In this document: piece after piece, positions 61,244 to 64,000 of the stretch
Numbering within the stretch: the first letter of the stretch is position 1
How the letters are laid out: each line of letters begins with the position of its first letter
From: Pyrocephalus nanus
Taxonomy: Eukaryota > Chordata > Aves > Passeriformes > Tyrannidae
Assembly: GCA_038380795.1 (NCBI GenBank)
Contig: CM076259.1
Coordinates: forward strand, 57,369,938 to 57,433,937
DNA: 64,000 bases
Direction: 5' to 3'
Notes under the pieces: model-generated
Database searches by the model: none
Told to the model about the DNA's origin: nothing
What the model saw: the letters and a program-made list of their open reading frames with translations, nothing else
Made by a program: the position numbers and the translations under genes

Positions 61244-61590
61244 CTCTTGGGCTGTTAGACGCAGAAGGTCACTAGTGCAGCACACACCACACTCCTCAGA
61301 TTCACAAGTACATGCACATTCATGAGTTCTCCAAGCACTGCCATGGCTCCTGTCCCTCCTGGCACCTCTGCACAGATTCCAGCACCTCTTACCTGCCCTG
61401 TGGGTCTCTGACTCACTGCTCACTGCTTGCTGCACAGACACAGCACTTACACACTTGTCCCATGGACACACCATGTTCATAAGTCCCTCTGAATACCAGC
61501 ACAGCCCCTCCCGCCTGATACCTCTGCCTGGACTGGGAGCAGACTAGGGTGGCCCTTTTACATGTGGATGGTCCGTTTTATACCATTTCT
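61244..61590 (-). other. GC-richer block, possible undefined antisense repeat
   Basis: Strikingly GC-rich for this window (many CAC, CTG and CCT words) and bounded on the left by the T12G13 run. On the minus strand a TATAAAA is present at about 61573-61579, at its upstream edge, as in an LTR promoter. No clear polyadenylation signal or target duplication was found. A 91-codon minus frame (61205-61480) includes the homopolymer and is not credible as a protein. Confidence 0.3.
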
Positions 61591-63086
61591 GTTTGCCTCT
61601 TCTTTGTTCTTCCCTGATATGCTTCCACTGTACATTCCCCCATCACCTGGTATAGTCCCACTGATGTCCTCCAAAAACCAGGATCCTCAAGATTGCATTG
61701 TTGTCAGTTGTGAAATCCCAGTTTGCCTGCATTTTCTTGATAGCCCACTAGTTACCATGACTGACCAAGTTTGGGTTTTATCTTTGTCTCCATTACGTTC
61801 ACCTGTCAGTTTTGTATATTTTGTTTTTGCTTTCCCCTTTTCCTTAGTTTCCCATTTGACAAGGTCTCTGATCAGATAACTGTTCTGGTAGAAGTGTTCC
61901 CATACTCCCACAAATCCTCATCAATTTGTGTGACAGACCAGATCTGACTCCCTCCCTTTTAATTTGTCAATCCTTTTTGTATCAGCATGTTCTTGTTTAC
62001 AGCTTCATCCTTTTCTCATTATCCCCTTTTGTATTGAAAAGGTTTCTGACCAGAAACTTTAATGGAGCTGTTTTCTCTTTCTACATACCCACATACAGGC
62101 AATAGCTGAACAAATATACCTTTAACCATATAACAGCAGGGCTACTGTCCATATAGGTCTAGAGACATGGTGAAGGCAGGTCAGTTGTACCTATTGTTAA
62201 AATAACTGATGTAGTTGAAAAATCAGAAAATCTCCAAGGCATCTCTTCTTACTGAATGAAAATCAACCATGTCCCAGCAACAAATGTATATTTTCCAATG
62301 TATTTTCAGAGCTTCAACAAGGGATTTTCCCTTTTGAACATAAGAATCCTGCATTACTTTTATGTATCTGTACTATAGAATACACTGACCATCTCCAAGA
62401 AAACATCACAGGGGAAAACGAATACCCCTATAAAACACAAAGAACTCTTATGAGAGAAAAAAGAATATGTGTACCTGAAATATGTTTGTGTCAGTTTCCA
62501 AATCAATGATGTATATATTATACTCCATCCAGCTGACCAGAGTATCCTTATGGCTAATGTTCAGAAAGATGTTTCTTCAGAATAAATTCAGATATTTCAT
62601 TTCACCTTAAGGTGGTCATAGGAAATAAGTCAGATGGAAGTTTGCAGTGCTTACTGTTCTCCAGTGGCTCCAACATTGTTTTTTTCTAATTCAAGCGTAG
62701 ACATTTACAACTGCAGGCATTTTAAAATGTTCCCAAAACTAAAGGAAGAATATTCTTTTTAAAAAATCCCCTGAACTTTGACTTCTCAGCTCTGATTTTC
62801 AAAGAATAAAGAACATCTTCAAATGCCAAGCATAAGGACTGAAAGTCAAGTTCTTAGAAACTAAACCCCAAAGTGGATACCATTACTGGAGGCAACTGAG
62901 GCAATATGTAAGATACACTTGCCAATCCATTTCTACTTCCATGTCTATCGAAACACAATTTCTGTGAAGATCCTGTTTTTTAAGAGATAATTCCCAAGTC
63001 CAAGGCCTTCTCAGAGATAAAAGAGCCAGAAAGTTTGTGCAAGTTCTTCCAAAAAAATAATCCTGTTCATCAGAATCATAGGGCAT
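61591..63086. other. Intergenic DNA
   Basis: No gene or transposon recognised. Composition returns to AT-rich. Confidence 0.6.
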
Positions 63087-63955
63087 AGTGTACCCTCGGC
63101 AAATTTGCAAGTGACACAAAATTAGAAGGTATGGTTTAATATACCAGAGGATTGAGCTGACAGGATGGAGAAATTGGCTGACAGGAACATTTGCATAAGT
63201 GGGAGTGTAAAGTACTGCACCTGGGGAGGAACAGCCTCGTACACCATACATATTGGACTACCTAGCTGGAAAGCACCTTGTCAGAAAAGGCCCTGGCAGT
63301 CCTGATAGACAATGAATTGAACATCAGCCATCAATGTTCCCTTGATACAAAGAAGGCTAATTATATCCTGGACAGCATTAGTAGGAGTGTTGCCAGCAGG
63401 TGGAAGGGAGGTGCTTCTTTTCCTCAGCCCTTGTGAGGTCACACTTGTACTTCTGTGTCCAGTCCTGCATTCCTCAATACAAGAGAGATATGGACATTCT
63501 GTAGACAGTCAAAAAAATAGTGCCACAAAGATCATGAAGGGACTGGAATCTTCTGTGAGGAAAGGTTGAGAGACATGGGACAGTGTAAACTAGAGCCGAG
63601 AAGGCTTAGTAGGATTTCATCAATGTATATACATGGCTGAAGAGAGGGTCTAAAGATGACAGAGAAAGGCTCTTTCTTCGCTGTGGTCCTTAATGACAGG
63701 ACAAGAAGCAATGAGCACATCCTGAAACATGGGAATATTTCCTGAATATCGGGAATCATCATTACTGTGAGAGTGGCCAAGAACTGGTACAAGTTTCCCA
63801 AGGAGGTTGTGGAATCCCCATCCTTGGAGATATTCAAAGGCCACCTGGACACAGTCCTGGTCAACTCTTCTTGGTGGCCCTACTTTAGCTGGGAGTTCAG
63901 AAGACTTCCAGAGGTCCTTTCCACCTCAGCCTTTCTATATTCTGTGATTCTGTGA
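63087..63955 (+). pseudogene. CR1 LINE ORF2 remnant and 3' UTR, sense
   Basis: It begins at the reverse-transcriptase active-site region (GCAAATTTGCAAGTGACACA, reading KFASDTK where FADD-T is expected). The C-terminal part follows: a counterpart of the LNMSQQC block (TTGAACATCAGCCATCAATG), GAGGTCACACTTGTACTTC, the ACAGGACAAGAAGCAATG stretch (from TRG-RLK type coding), and AAGGAGGTTGTGGAATCCCC (KEVVESPSLEIFK). It ends TTCTGTGATTCTGTGA. Stops and frameshifts break it throughout, and the catalytic Asp is replaced by Ser. It is truncated 5' of the active site. Confidence 0.93.
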
Positions 63956-64000
63956 GTGCTCAGTGAATGTTCATTGGACAGCTGGAGCAAGAGGCAAAGG

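Noticed and set aside
1..64000. A new multi-gene biological system
   Set aside because: No cluster of genuine coding sequences, RNA genes or regulatory architecture is present. The organised content is transposon remnants and simple repeats.

Overview
The window looks like nuclear DNA from a bird. The diagnostic evidence is CR1 LINE debris: at least eight 5'-truncated copies, several ending in the tandem 3' octamer-like tail typical of avian CR1 (ATTCTATG/ATTCTGTGA). There are also several solitary LTRs of the kind seen in avian, especially songbird, endogenous retroviruses. The DNA is AT-rich and poor in CpG. It has frequent stops in all frames and many poly-A/poly-T runs and microsatellites. 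There is no operon structure, no ribosome-binding site pattern and no CRISPR array. I recognise no protein-coding exon, tRNA, rRNA or known small RNA. The best description is a gene-poor intergenic or long-intronic stretch.

Layout. 1-6.6 kb is unannotated AT-rich DNA. 6.6-8.1 kb is a repeat cluster: a candidate antisense LTR, an antisense ERVL-type LTR and a CR1 tail. 9.3-10.0 kb holds a T21 run and a 418-bp uninterrupted homopurine microsatellite. A CR1 tail lies at 14.9 kb. A C-free T/G tract abuts an old sense LTR at 17.7-18.4 kb. A better preserved LTR of the same family lies at 24.2-24.75 kb, and an old CR1 at 26.0-26.7 kb. 26.7-44.9 kb is almost featureless apart from one CR1 tail at 34.8 kb. 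44.9-46.95 kb is a long CR1 reverse-transcriptase remnant split by a younger LTR. Short CR1 pieces follow at 48.2 and 52.0-52.4 kb. An unrecognised LTR- or exon-like block lies at 49.4-49.7 kb. At 57.3-58.3 kb there is a 1,017-bp antisense solo LTR bounded by an exact 5-bp target duplication. A T12G13 run and a GC-rich block lie at 61.2-61.6 kb. A 0.87-kb CR1 closes the window.

The only coding signal I can name is decayed CR1 ORF2. Two copies preserve the stretch around the reverse-transcriptase active site, and in both it is altered. The most interesting leads are a CTCF-like motif duplicated inside the 57.3-kb LTR, the symmetric homopurine block, an LTR-in-CR1 nesting that gives relative ages, and an exact RFX X-box match upstream of a plausible non-coding exon. 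I found no previously undescribed multi-gene system. Family assignments rest on recalled sequence character, not on a database search.
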